Positions 23,401 to 31,707 of a DNA stretch of 64,000 nucleotides are shown one piece after another (positions within the stretch are counted from its first letter, which is position 1; each line of letters opens with the position of its first letter). The notes beneath the pieces are model-generated. The model was not told where the DNA came from. It made no database searches and worked only from the letters and a program-made list of their open reading frames with translations. Both the position numbers and the translations under genes were made by a program. The DNA is from Streptomyces sp. AC555_RSS877. GTDB taxonomy: Bacteria > Actinomycetota > Actinomycetes > Streptomycetales > Streptomycetaceae. The stretch covers positions 156,726-220,725 of the forward strand of contig NZ_JAGMUK010000216.1 of the NCBI RefSeq assembly GCF_019049245.1. The letters run 5' to 3'.

Positions 23401-24556
23401 GCCGGCGCGCCCCCGCCGCCGGCACCGCCTCGAACACCCGCGGGGCGGTGAAGGCCGCCGCGGCGAAGGCCTCCTGGACGGCCTTGGTGATGGTGTCGAC
23501 GTCGGCGGCCTCCGCGAGGACGATCGCCGAGCCGCCGAAGCCGCCGCCGGTCATCCGGGCGCCCAGCGCGCCCGCGCCCAGCGCCGTGTCCACCACCAGG
23601 TCCAGCTCCGGGCAGGAGATGCGGAAGTCGTCCCGGAGCGAGGCGTGGCCCTCCACCAGCACCGGGCCGATCGCGCGGGTGTCGCCCGACTCCAGCAGGG
23701 ACACCACCCGCTCGACCCGCTGGTCCTCGGTGACGACGTGGCGGACCAGGCGGCGGACCTCCTCCTCGTCGCCGAGGCGGGCAAGGGCCGCGTCCAGTTC
23801 GTCGTACGGCACGTCCCTGAGGGCGTTCACGCCCAGCAGGTCGGCGCCCTTCTCGCAGCCGGCGCGGCGCTTGCCGTACTCGCCGTCGCTGTGGGCGTGC
23901 TTGACCTGGGTGTCGACGACCAGCAGGCGCATGCCCTCGGCGGCCAGGTCGAAGGGGATCTGCTTCTGGGAGAGGTCGCGGGTGTCGAGGAACAGGGCGT
24001 GGCCGGCCTCGCAGCAGGCGGACGCGGTCTGGTCCATGATCCCGGTGGGGGCGCCGACGTAGACGTTCTCGGCGCGCTGGCACAGGCGGGCCAGCTGCCA
24101 GCCCTTGAGGCCGAGGTCGTACAGGTCGTTCAGGGCGAGCGCCACCACGACCTCCAGCGCCGCCGACGAGGACAGGCCCGCACCGGACGGCACCGTCGAC
24201 GTCAGGTGGACGTCCGCGCCGGTGATCGTGTGGCCCGCCTCGCGCAGCGCCCAGACCACGCCCGCCGGATACGCCGTCCAGCCACGGTCGGACTCCGGGG
24301 ACAGGTCGTCGAGGCGCAGTTCGACGACGCCGCCGTCGACGTCCGCCGAGTGCAGGCGCAGGACGCCGTCCTCGCGCCGGGACACCGCGGCGACGGTGAC
24401 GTGCGGCAGGGCGAACGGCATGACGAAGCCGTCGTTGTAGTCGGTGTGTTCGCCGATGAGGTTGACCCGGCCCGGCGCCGCCCACACCCCCTCGGGCCCG
24501 GTCCCGTACAGCTCCTCGAACCGCTCGGCGACAGCCCCTGCGACAGCCTCGCTCAT
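23393..24556 (-). CDS. galK: Galactokinase
   Basis: 387 aa from ATG 24556. Phosphorylates galactose at C1 with ATP, first step of the Leloir pathway. GHMP kinase motifs are complete: the galactose signature GRVNLIGEHTDYNDG, the ATP loop VPSGAGLSSSAALEV, and the C-terminal GARMTGGGFGGSAI. GIMDQ carries the catalytic Asp. It is the last gene of a minus-strand galT-galE-galK operon and starts 55 bp after galE. Confidence 0.97.
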   Translation of the reverse strand: MSEAVAGAVAERFEELYGTGPEGVWAAPGRVNLIGEHTDYNDGFVMPFALPHVTVAAVSRREDGVLRLHSADVDGGVVELRLDDLSPESDRGWTAYPAGVVWALREAGHTITGADVHLTSTVPSGAGLSSSAALEVVVALALNDLYDLGLKGWQLARLCQRAENVYVGAPTGIMDQTASACCEAGHALFLDTRDLSQKQIPFDLAAEGMRLLVVDTQVKHAHSDGEYGKRRAGCEKGADLLGVNALRDVPYDELDAALARLGDEEEVRRLVRHVVTEDQRVERVVSLLESGDTRAIGPVLVEGHASLRDDFRISCPELDLVVDTALGAGALGARMTGGGFGGSAIVLAEAADVDTITKAVQEAFAAAAFTAPRVFEAVPAAGARRLS

Positions 24557-24611
24557 GCCCTGACCCCTGACCTTTCCGTACGTACTGGTGCGGCTGGTTG
24601 CCGCGTTGCCG

Positions 24612-25574
24612 CTAGTTTCCGCGCCGCTGCGCGAACTCCCACGCGTCCGCGACGATCCCCGCGAGGTCCGCGCGGGACGGGTTCCAGCCCAGCTTCTCGC
24701 GGGCGGTGGCGGCCGACGCCACCAGGACCGCCGGGTCGCCGCCGCGGCGGGGGGCCACGACCTCGGGGATCGGGTGGCCGGTGACCTGCCGGACCGTCTC
24801 GACGACCTCGCGGACGGAGAAGCCGTTGCCGTTGCCGAGGTTGCAGATCAGGTGCTCGCCGGGGGTGGCGGCCTCGACCGCGAGCAGGTGGGCCTCGGCC
24901 AGGTCCGCCACGTGGATGTAGTCGCGCACGCAGGTGCCGTCCGGCGTCGGGTAGTCGTCGCCGTAGACGGAGATCGCCTCGCGCCTGCCCTGCGCGACCT
25001 GGAGGACGAGCGGGATGAGGTGCGACTCGGGGTCGTGCCGCTCGCCGTACGCGCCGTACGCGCCCGCCACGTTGAAGTAGCGCAGCGACACGGCACCGAG
25101 CCCGTGGGCCGCCGCCTCACTCGTGATCATGTGGTCGACCGCGAGTTTCGTGGCGCCGTAGGGGTTGGTGGGCTGGGTCGGCGCCGACTCGACGATCGGG
25201 ACCTCGGTCGGCTCGCCGTACGTGGCGGCCGTGGAGGAGAACACGAGCTTGTGCACGCCCGCCTCGCGCATGGCGCCGAGCAGGGCCATGGTGCCGCCGA
25301 CGTTGTTCTCCCAGTACTTCTCGGGCTTCACGACCGACTCGCCGACCTGGGAGGAGGCGGCGAAGTGCAGGACGGCGTCGAAGGAGGGGTCGAGCCACTT
25401 GGCTGCGTCGCGGATGTCGCCCTCGACGAAGGCGGCCCCGGCCGGGACGCCCTCGCGGAAGCCGGTGGAGAGGTTGTCGAGGACGACGACCTCGTGACCC
25501 GCCTCCAGCAGGTGCTGGGAGACCACACTGCCGACGTACCCCGCACCACCCGTGACCAGGTACTTACCGCTCAT
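24612..25574 (-). CDS. galE: UDP-glucose 4-epimerase
   Basis: 320 aa from ATG 25574, overlapping the galT stop by 4 bp. Interconverts UDP-galactose and UDP-glucose with bound NAD. The Rossmann motif is KYLVTGGAGYVGSVV; catalytic residues lie in FSSTAATYG and in the YGATKLAVD Y-x3-K motif; LRYFNVAGAYG and CVRDYIHVADLAEAH are standard GalE segments. In S. lividans the homologous operon has a separate promoter before galE; the coding overlap here means such a promoter would lie inside galT. Confidence 0.96.
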   Translation of the reverse strand: MSGKYLVTGGAGYVGSVVSQHLLEAGHEVVVLDNLSTGFREGVPAGAAFVEGDIRDAAKWLDPSFDAVLHFAASSQVGESVVKPEKYWENNVGGTMALLGAMREAGVHKLVFSSTAATYGEPTEVPIVESAPTQPTNPYGATKLAVDHMITSEAAAHGLGAVSLRYFNVAGAYGAYGERHDPESHLIPLVLQVAQGRREAISVYGDDYPTPDGTCVRDYIHVADLAEAHLLAVEAATPGEHLICNLGNGNGFSVREVVETVRQVTGHPIPEVVAPRRGGDPAVLVASAATAREKLGWNPSRADLAGIVADAWEFAQRRGN

Positions 25575-26632
25575 GAACTCGCTACCTCTCGCAGTCGCTC
25601 GGCCGCGGCCTCCGGCCGGATGTCGTTGATGAACACGTTCATGCCGGACTCGGACCCCGCGAGGAACTTCAGCTTGCCGGACGTGCGGCGGATGGTGAAA
25701 AGCTCGAGGTGCAGCGCGAAGTCGTCACGGCTGACGCCCTCGAAGTTCTCCAGCGCGCCGAACGGCGCCTGGTGCCAGGCGGCGATGTACGGCGTCGGAG
25801 GCTCGCCCTCCCCGAAGATCCGGTCGAAGCGCCTCAAGAGTTCCAGATACACCTGGGGGAACTCTGTGCGCGCCTCCTCGTCGAGGCCGAGCAGGTCCGG
25901 CACCCGGCGCTTCGGGTACAGGTGCACCTCGTACGGCCAGTGCGCCGCGTACGGCACGAAGGCCACCCAGTGCTCGGTCTCCAGGACGACCCGCGCGTCG
26001 GCGAGTTCGCGCTCCAGGATCGCGTCGAAGAGGTTCTCCCCGCCGGTGGCTTCCTTGTGAGCGGCCACCGAGCGCAGCATCAGCGCGGTGCGCGGCGTGG
26101 TGAAGGGGTAGGCGTATATCTGCCCGTGCGGGTGGCCCAGCGTCACACCGATCTCCGCGCCACGGTTCTCGAAGCAGAACACCTGCTCCACCGAGGGCAG
26201 ATGCGACAGCTCCGACGTCCGGTCGGTCCACGCGTCCAGGACCAGGCGGGCCTGCTCCTCGGTGAGGTCGGCGAAGGACGCGTTGTGGTCGGAGGTGAAG
26301 CAGACCACCTCGCAGCGGCCCGAGTCGCCGGCCAGCGAGGGGAACCGGTTCTCGAAGACCACCGCGTCGTACGAGGAGTCCGGGATCTCGCTCAGCCGGT
26401 CGCCCTGGGACGGGCACAGGGGGCACTCGTCGGCCGGCGGGTGGTAGATGCGGCCCTGGCGGTGCGAGGCGATGGCGACCTCGTCGCCGAGCAGCACGTC
26501 ACGGCGGACCTCGGACGTGGTGACGGTCGGATCCAGCGGCCGGCGGTCGACCGCGTCCCGCACGGTGTCGTCGCGCAGGTCGTAGTAGATCAACTCGCGA
26601 CCGTCGGCCAGTCGGGTCGAGGTCTTCTTCAC
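25571..26632 (-). CDS. galT: Galactose-1-phosphate uridylyltransferase
   Basis: 353 aa from GTG 26632 (KKTSTRLADGRELIYYDLRDD), with AGGGAG 7 nt upstream; the upstream in-frame ATG at 26659 lacks support. Transfers UMP between UDP-glucose and galactose-1-phosphate. The zinc site is in DECPLCPSQ and the nucleophilic His in the GHPHGQIYAYPF motif; HLYPKRRVPDLL and AAWHQAPFG are also characteristic. First gene of galTEK; the A/T-rich 5' region with direct repeats is probably the galactose-responsive promoter. Confidence 0.96.
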   Translation of the reverse strand: MKKTSTRLADGRELIYYDLRDDTVRDAVDRRPLDPTVTTSEVRRDVLLGDEVAIASHRQGRIYHPPADECPLCPSQGDRLSEIPDSSYDAVVFENRFPSLAGDSGRCEVVCFTSDHNASFADLTEEQARLVLDAWTDRTSELSHLPSVEQVFCFENRGAEIGVTLGHPHGQIYAYPFTTPRTALMLRSVAAHKEATGGENLFDAILERELADARVVLETEHWVAFVPYAAHWPYEVHLYPKRRVPDLLGLDEEARTEFPQVYLELLRRFDRIFGEGEPPTPYIAAWHQAPFGALENFEGVSRDDFALHLELFTIRRTSGKLKFLAGSESGMNVFINDIRPEAAAERLREVASS

Positions 26633-26661
26633 TGCGGACTCCCTATTCGAGCCACTCAATC

Positions 26662-26724
26662 ATCAAACAGAACCAAACACATCGAAACACGAGCCACCAG
26701 GCCAGTCAACATCACAATCAAACA
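26662..26724 (-). promoter_or_regulatory. TGTTTGAT-type direct repeats in the galT promoter region
   Basis: Read on the galT strand, TGTTTGAT occurs at 26669-26662 and 26724-26717, with related TGTTTGGT at 26679-26672 and TGTTTCGAT at 26689-26681. The three promoter-proximal copies are 9-10 bp apart, on one helix face. The stretch is far more A/T-rich than its surroundings, and TTGACG and TTGACT hexamers lie at 26733-26728 and 26709-26704 on the galT strand. Confidence 0.6.
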
Positions 26725-26740
26725 AAAAACGTCAACATGA

Positions 26741-26779
26741 GGGTGGGGCGGGACGGAGGATCTCCGTCCCGCCCCACCC
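26741..26779 (-). terminator. Perfect 18-bp hairpin terminator
   Basis: The arms 26741-26758 and 26762-26779 are perfect reverse complements over 18 bp with a 3-nt loop (GAT). It lies 43 bp past the stop of the minus-strand response-regulator gene and insulates it from the gal promoter. Confidence 0.85.
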
Positions 26780-26821
26780 CACGCTTCGCTGAGCCGAAAG
26801 GCGCTCAAAGGCGCCCGGCGT

Positions 26822-27535
26822 CTAGAACTCCGCTCCCGCCCCCGCTCCCGCCCCCGGTGACGAGTGGGACACCGGTCCCGCCCTGTCCAGCAGTCCCGTG
26901 CGCGCCGCCAACGCGGCCGCCTCCAGCCTCGATCCCACGCCCAGCTTCATCAGGACCCGCTGGACGTGCGTGCGGGCCGTGGACGGGGCGATGCCCATGC
27001 CGGCCGCGATCAGGCGGGTGTCCTCGCCGTCGGCGACCCGGACCAGGACCTCGACCTCCCGGGGGGTCAGCATCTGCAGCAGACGCTGTCCCTCGTCGTC
27101 CGGCTGGGCCACCGGGTTGAGCAGTTCACTGAACGCGCCCTGGAGAAGCTGCGGCGCCACCGCCGCCTCCCCCGCCCGGGCCTTCATGATCGCGCGCTCG
27201 ACCCCCTCGATCCGCTCGTCATGCCGTACGTAGCCGGAGGCCCCCGCCGCGAACGCCGCCGCGATCCCGCGCGGGTTGGGCACCGGGCCCAGCACCAGCA
27301 CCGCCACCTGCGGACGCTCCCGCTTGATGCGGACCACCGGGTCGAACATCCCCGGCTCCGCCGGTGTCGCCGTGCCCAGCAGGCACACCTCCGGCGCCCG
27401 GCTGATCACCAGGTCCGCCGCGCCGGCGGCGGGCGCCGCCGCGGCGAGCACCCGGTGCCCCCTCAGTTTCAGCGCCGAGGCCAGCGCCTCGGCGAGCAAA
27501 CGGTGGTCGTCGACCACCATGAGCCGCACTCCCAT
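26822..27535 (-). CDS. LuxR-type regulator with a degenerate receiver domain
   Basis: 237 aa from ATG 27535 with a G-rich ribosome site upstream. The N-terminus looks like a receiver (VRLMVVDDHRLLAEALASAL) but the phospho-acceptor position reads VCLLGTATPAE, with Gly instead of Asp, and the conserved Lys position reads GYVRHDER. It is therefore unlikely to be controlled by ordinary aspartyl phosphorylation. The HTH is LTPREVEVLVRVADGEDTRLIAAGMGIAPSTARTHVQRVLMKLGV, intact. A Gly/Ala-rich tail ends the protein. No kinase gene is adjacent. Confidence 0.85.
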   Translation of the reverse strand: MGVRLMVVDDHRLLAEALASALKLRGHRVLAAAAPAAGAADLVISRAPEVCLLGTATPAEPGMFDPVVRIKRERPQVAVLVLGPVPNPRGIAAAFAAGASGYVRHDERIEGVERAIMKARAGEAAVAPQLLQGAFSELLNPVAQPDDEGQRLLQMLTPREVEVLVRVADGEDTRLIAAGMGIAPSTARTHVQRVLMKLGVGSRLEAAALAARTGLLDRAGPVSHSSPGAGAGAGAEF

Positions 27536-27740
27536 CGAGCAACCCCCCAGTCCCCCAATGGATCCGCACTATGGATGCCCACTGGTCCGCACGGACAGAA
27601 GCCCCCTCCCGGCTCCCCCGCCCTTCATGCCCCCGGAAGCTACACGCTTGTTCGACGTTGCGCTTCCCCTACCGGGAGAGAAGTGCCCCGGATCGACGGA
27701 AATTCTGGTTTTCCGTGCATTCGAGGGTGATGAGCGGTAC

Positions 27741-27780
27741 GCGCACGGCCCCACCCCTGAGCTGGGGCGGGGCCGTGCGC
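27741..27780 (-). terminator. Hairpin terminator of the first PQQ-propeller gene
   Basis: Arms 27741-27757 and 27764-27780 pair over 17 bp with one A-C mismatch and a 6-nt loop. It begins 18 bp past the stop of the minus-strand gene ending at 27799. Confidence 0.8.
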
Positions 27781-27798
27781 GAAGCCGGTTCGGGCAGG

Positions 27799-29658
27799 TC
27801 AGCTCGCGCCGAACGCGATCACCAGATACTCCTTGTCGGATCCCGACAGGTGACTGGCGAAGAGCGCGGACATGAACAGGCGGCCCTGCGAGTAGTGGTA
27901 CTCCGAGTAGTCCGGCGACATGCTGGTCTCCACGTCCCGCACCGACTCCGTGGCCGGGTTCTCCAGCAGCTTGGTCTCCTTGAACGAGCCGCCGTCGATG
28001 CTGACGATCTGACCGCCCTTGTCGTACGGCGGGCGCTTGTACGCGATCAGGTTGGTGCCGTCCATGCGCAGCGGGGAGATCGTGTAGTCGTCGCCCGAGT
28101 CGGCGCGCTGGCCGGTCGGCTTGCCGGTGGCGAGGTCGATCGCGACGATCGCGTTGGCCCGCGAGTACTTCTCGGCGCCGTCGTCCTCCTCGGTCGGCAG
28201 GTAGAGCCGGTCGTTGCCGACCGCGATCTGGTGGCACTCCTCGATCTTGGTGATGCCGTCACAGCTGGCCGCGTACTGGTCGCTGGGCGCCGAGATGCGG
28301 GTGCGCAGCTTGCCGGTCTTGTTGTCGATGGAGAAGAAGTCCGAGATGCCGCTGCCGTCCTTGGCGGCCTCGCCGATGTCGGCGGCCACCACCAGCGGGT
28401 CGGTGGACACGACACTGGCGTAGGCGATGCCCTGCGCCATCTTGTACTCGGAGATCACCTTCCCGGACTTCGGGTCGAGGGTCTGGATGTGCAGCTCGGG
28501 CGCGTCGTACGAACCGCACCTGCGCACCGCGACCAGCTTCGCGCCGCCGCCGTACCCGGCGTCGTAGCAGGTGTCGGTCGGCTTCGGGGCCCACAGCTGC
28601 TTGCCGGAGCCGAGGTCGAAGGCGGCGCCGCCGCTGGAGCTGCCCACGGCGACGGTGTCCGCGCTGACGGTGACGTTGTTGAAGCTGATCGGCTCGTCAC
28701 CGGAGTTGGCGGTCTTCGTCCACAGCTTCTTGCCGGCGGCGAGGTCGAGCCCCGCGACCTGGCTGCAGCCGTGCGAGGGCTCTGCCTTGGTCGGCATCTC
28801 CGGCTGGTAGATGACCGCCGTCCTGCCGTCGGTGGTGACGTGGTTGCTGCCCTGGCACACCGGGCCGGGGAGCTTGATCGTCCACAGCTTGGTGCCCTTG
28901 TCGGGGTCGTAGCCGACGACCTCGGCGACGCCGCTCTTGGCGTACACCTTGTCGGTGAGCCAGGAACCGGCCGTGGAGATGGTGCTGTCCTTGCCGACCT
29001 CGGGCGCCGGCACCTGGAAGAGGACCTTGGAGGCGGGGTTGCCGGGCACCTTCTCCACCGGGGTGGTCGAGGTGCCGGTGGTGCCGCCGGAGCCGTCGGT
29101 GTCGCCGCCGCCGGTGCTCCCGCCGTCCTTGTCGTCGGTGCCGCCGGTGCCGCCGCCGGAGCTCGCGGTGTCGTCCTTCTTGCCGCCCTCGTCACCGGAG
29201 GTCGACGCGTACCAGACACCGCCGCCGACGATCAGCGCGATCGCCACGACGGCCGCGACGATGATGGCCAGCTGCGCGTTGAACTTCCGCCCGCCGCCGG
29301 CCGGCTGGCCCGGCTGCGGCTGCAGCGGCATGGTCTGCTGCGGGTAGCCGTAATCGGGCTGCTGCCCGTACGGGTTGGGCTGCTGGCCGTAGGGGTTGGG
29401 CTGCTGGCCGGGGTAACCGTAGCCGGGGGGCGGCGGCGGGGTCTGGGGTGCCGTCGCCTGCGGATAGCCGTAGCCCGGAGGGGTCTGCGGCGGCTGGGGC
29501 GGCTGGGGGTAGCCGTAACCGGGCTGCTGCTGGCCCGGCGGCTGCTGAGGCTGCCCGGGCTGAGCGGGCTGTGCCGGCTGCGGCGGCTGGTCCTGCGGCG
29601 GGCCGAAACCACCCTGCTGCGGGGGCTGGTTGGGCGGCGGAGGGGGCGGTTGGGTCAT
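27799..29658 (-). CDS. Pro-rich membrane protein with extracytoplasmic PQQ-like beta-propeller (copy 1)
   Basis: 619 aa from ATG 29658 (MTQPPPPPPNQPP). About 120 cytoplasmic residues are Pro/Gln/Gly-rich with repeated GYGYPQ and NPYGQQ units. One transmembrane helix follows (LAIIVAAVVAIALIVGGGVWYA), then a Gly/Ser/Thr/Asp linker and a ~430-residue domain with PQQ/WD-like repeats such as VVGYDPDKGTKLWTIKLPGP, VAGLDLAAGKKLWTK, FDLGSGKQLW and IVAIDLATGKPTGQ. It probably binds ligand or partner proteins at the cell surface. It is a paralogue of the gene upstream (68 bp). No catalytic residues are recognisable. Confidence 0.82.
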   Translation of the reverse strand: MTQPPPPPPNQPPQQGGFGPPQDQPPQPAQPAQPGQPQQPPGQQQPGYGYPQPPQPPQTPPGYGYPQATAPQTPPPPPGYGYPGQQPNPYGQQPNPYGQQPDYGYPQQTMPLQPQPGQPAGGGRKFNAQLAIIVAAVVAIALIVGGGVWYASTSGDEGGKKDDTASSGGGTGGTDDKDGGSTGGGDTDGSGGTTGTSTTPVEKVPGNPASKVLFQVPAPEVGKDSTISTAGSWLTDKVYAKSGVAEVVGYDPDKGTKLWTIKLPGPVCQGSNHVTTDGRTAVIYQPEMPTKAEPSHGCSQVAGLDLAAGKKLWTKTANSGDEPISFNNVTVSADTVAVGSSSGGAAFDLGSGKQLWAPKPTDTCYDAGYGGGAKLVAVRRCGSYDAPELHIQTLDPKSGKVISEYKMAQGIAYASVVSTDPLVVAADIGEAAKDGSGISDFFSIDNKTGKLRTRISAPSDQYAASCDGITKIEECHQIAVGNDRLYLPTEEDDGAEKYSRANAIVAIDLATGKPTGQRADSGDDYTISPLRMDGTNLIAYKRPPYDKGGQIVSIDGGSFKETKLLENPATESVRDVETSMSPDYSEYHYSQGRLFMSALFASHLSGSDKEYLVIAFGAS

Positions 29659-29725
29659 GACGTGAGTACCTCGGGAGCGGAGTCGGCGGGGACGGCGGGA
29701 AGGGCGGGGAACCGAGGGGGAAGAG

Positions 29726-31513
29726 TCACTTGCCGTAGGCGAGCATCAACTTCTCCTTCTCGTCGGTGTCCCCGGCCAGCCGGGTGGTCGAGATGTAGAA
29801 GCGTCCGTCGACCCAGTCGATGGCCTTCGAGTAGAAGCTGCTCTCGATGTCCGCGGTGCCCGTCGGCATCTGCAGCAGCGTCGACGGGGTGTGCTTGCCG
29901 CCGGTCGTCGGGATCGACACGATCCGGCCGCCCGAGTCGTACGACGGCTGCACATACGCGATGAGCTTGCCGCCCTCGACCTTCAGCGGCAGCATCGACT
30001 CGTCCGCGGGGGACTTGACGCGCCACTTCTCCTTGCCGTCGGCGAGGTTGATCGCGACGACCTCGTTCGCCCCGGTGGTCGCCTCGGTGGGCAGGTAGAG
30101 CGTGTCGGCGTCGGCGGCCACGCCCTCGCATGCCTGGAGGTCACCGCCGAGGAATCCCCAGCCGCACTCGGGGGCGAAGTCCTCGTCGAAGGCGACCTGC
30201 GAGCGGAACTTGCCTGCGGCGGTGACCGCGGAGATGTTCCACGCGTCCTTGTCGTCGTTGGTGCTGTAGATGACCAGCGGGTCGAGGGAGTACGTGTGCT
30301 CGACGGACCAGCCCTTGCCGAACTTCTGGGTCCACCTGACCTTGCCGGTCGTGGGATCCAGTTCCTGCACCTCGTCGTGCTCCGTCGCCTGGCCGGCGTT
30401 ACAGGACGCGGCGACGACCAGCCGGGCGCCGCCCGCGAACGCCTTCGGGAAACAGGCGTCGCCGTACCGCTTCTTGTCGAAGAGCTTCTTCCCGGTCCTC
30501 ACGTCGTAGGCCGTGCCGGACTGCGAGCGGCCCACCATCAGCGTCTTGCCGGTGATGGAGAGCTCGATCGAGGCGGTGCTGTCGAACAGCGCGCCGTCCG
30601 CGACCTCGCCGGTCCAGCCCTTCGCACCGGTGTTGAGGTCGATCTCCTGGAGCTGGTTGCACTCGGCGCGGTCACTGACGCCGTCCATGTACGCGACGAC
30701 GATCTTGTCGTCGGACGTCTGCTGCGGGGTGACCGCGCAGATCTTCTGCGGGAAGGTGACCGTGTCCCAGGTGGGGGCGCCATCACCGACGTTGTAGGCG
30801 ACGAGCTGCTTGTACGCCGCCTTCACCGCGGTCTTGTCGGTGATCCACATGCCGGGGGCCTCGGCACCGTCACCGGGCGCGTCGGGTGCCTCCTTGTACC
30901 AGAGCACCTTGGCCTCGCCGGCCTGCCGGCCCTCGTTGAGGTTCTCCGGGTCCGCGCCGCCGGCACCGCTGCCGTCACCGGGGTTGACCGGGGAGTCGGA
31001 CGCGGTGGGCTTGGGGTCGTCGCTCTTCTGGGCGATCGGCTCCTTGCCGTCGTCACCGCCGCCGGTGACCGCGAACACGGTCCCGCCGATGACGAGCAGC
31101 ACCGCCACGGCGGCACCGATGATGACGGCCGGCTTGCCCTTGAACCGGTTGCCGGAGCCGGGCGGCGGGGTGCCGGGCGCGCCCGGGAACTGGGGCTGCG
31201 GCGGATAGCCGTACCCCTGCGGCTGCGCGTACGGCCCCGGCTGCGGCTGGCCGTACGGTCCCGGCTGCTGCGGCTGGCCGTACGGTCCGGGCTGACCATA
31301 GGGGCCCGGCTGTTGCCCGCCGTACGGACCGGACTGGTCGTACGGGCCGGACGGTTGCGCGGGCTGCTGCGGATAGCCGTAACCGGGCTGCGGGGGAGCC
31401 TGCGGCGGCGGTGGCGGTGGCGACGCTCCGAAGCCGCCGCCCTGCTGCTGTGGTGGTTGGTCCTGCGGCGCTCCGAAGCCACCCTGCGGCGGCTGGCTGG
31501 GCGGCTGAGTCAT
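29726..31513 (-). CDS. Pro-rich membrane protein with extracytoplasmic PQQ-like beta-propeller (copy 2)
   Basis: 595 aa from ATG 31513 (MTQPPSQPP), preceded by GGGGGGA; the ATG 8 codons upstream is less likely. Same architecture as the next gene: a Pro/Gln/Gly/Tyr-rich cytoplasmic part with GYGYPQ and GPYGQP repeats, one membrane helix (PAVIIGAAVAVLLVIGGTVFAV), a charged linker, and a propeller with LQEIDLNTGAKGWTGEV, YDVRTGKKLFDKK, VQELDPTTGKVRWTQKFG and VAINLADGKEKWRVKSP. Several Cys residues (KICAV, DACF, SCNAG) may form external disulfides. First gene of the tandem pair. Confidence 0.82.
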   Translation of the reverse strand: MTQPPSQPPQGGFGAPQDQPPQQQGGGFGASPPPPPPQAPPQPGYGYPQQPAQPSGPYDQSGPYGGQQPGPYGQPGPYGQPQQPGPYGQPQPGPYAQPQGYGYPPQPQFPGAPGTPPPGSGNRFKGKPAVIIGAAVAVLLVIGGTVFAVTGGGDDGKEPIAQKSDDPKPTASDSPVNPGDGSGAGGADPENLNEGRQAGEAKVLWYKEAPDAPGDGAEAPGMWITDKTAVKAAYKQLVAYNVGDGAPTWDTVTFPQKICAVTPQQTSDDKIVVAYMDGVSDRAECNQLQEIDLNTGAKGWTGEVADGALFDSTASIELSITGKTLMVGRSQSGTAYDVRTGKKLFDKKRYGDACFPKAFAGGARLVVAASCNAGQATEHDEVQELDPTTGKVRWTQKFGKGWSVEHTYSLDPLVIYSTNDDKDAWNISAVTAAGKFRSQVAFDEDFAPECGWGFLGGDLQACEGVAADADTLYLPTEATTGANEVVAINLADGKEKWRVKSPADESMLPLKVEGGKLIAYVQPSYDSGGRIVSIPTTGGKHTPSTLLQMPTGTADIESSFYSKAIDWVDGRFYISTTRLAGDTDEKEKLMLAYGK

Positions 31514-31634
31514 CAGCGCGTCCCCCCGTTCAGTCACTGATTTTTAGCCACGCCCTGAGGTGCGTGATGGACCCAGAGTCGTACTCAGAAAGTTCTCAGA
31601 CGGCTCTTTCTATCACTCGGGGCCGACAACGCAC

Positions 31635-31675
31635 CGGGCCGGTTCTCCCCCTGTTCCCAAGGGAGGACCGGCCCG
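31635..31675 (-). terminator. Hairpin terminator of the ABC-F gene
   Basis: CGGGCCGGTTCTCCC (from 31635) pairs with GGGAGGACCGGCCCG (to 31675) with one G-T mismatch and an 11-nt loop, 33 bp beyond the stop of the minus-strand ABC-F gene. Confidence 0.75.
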
Positions 31676-31707
31676 TGACGCCCTCGTTATGCGCCTTCAC
31701 GCGCCCT

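Noticed and set aside
24588..26060. 490-codon plus-strand frame over galE/galT
   Set aside because: Shadow of the gal operon; no family pattern.
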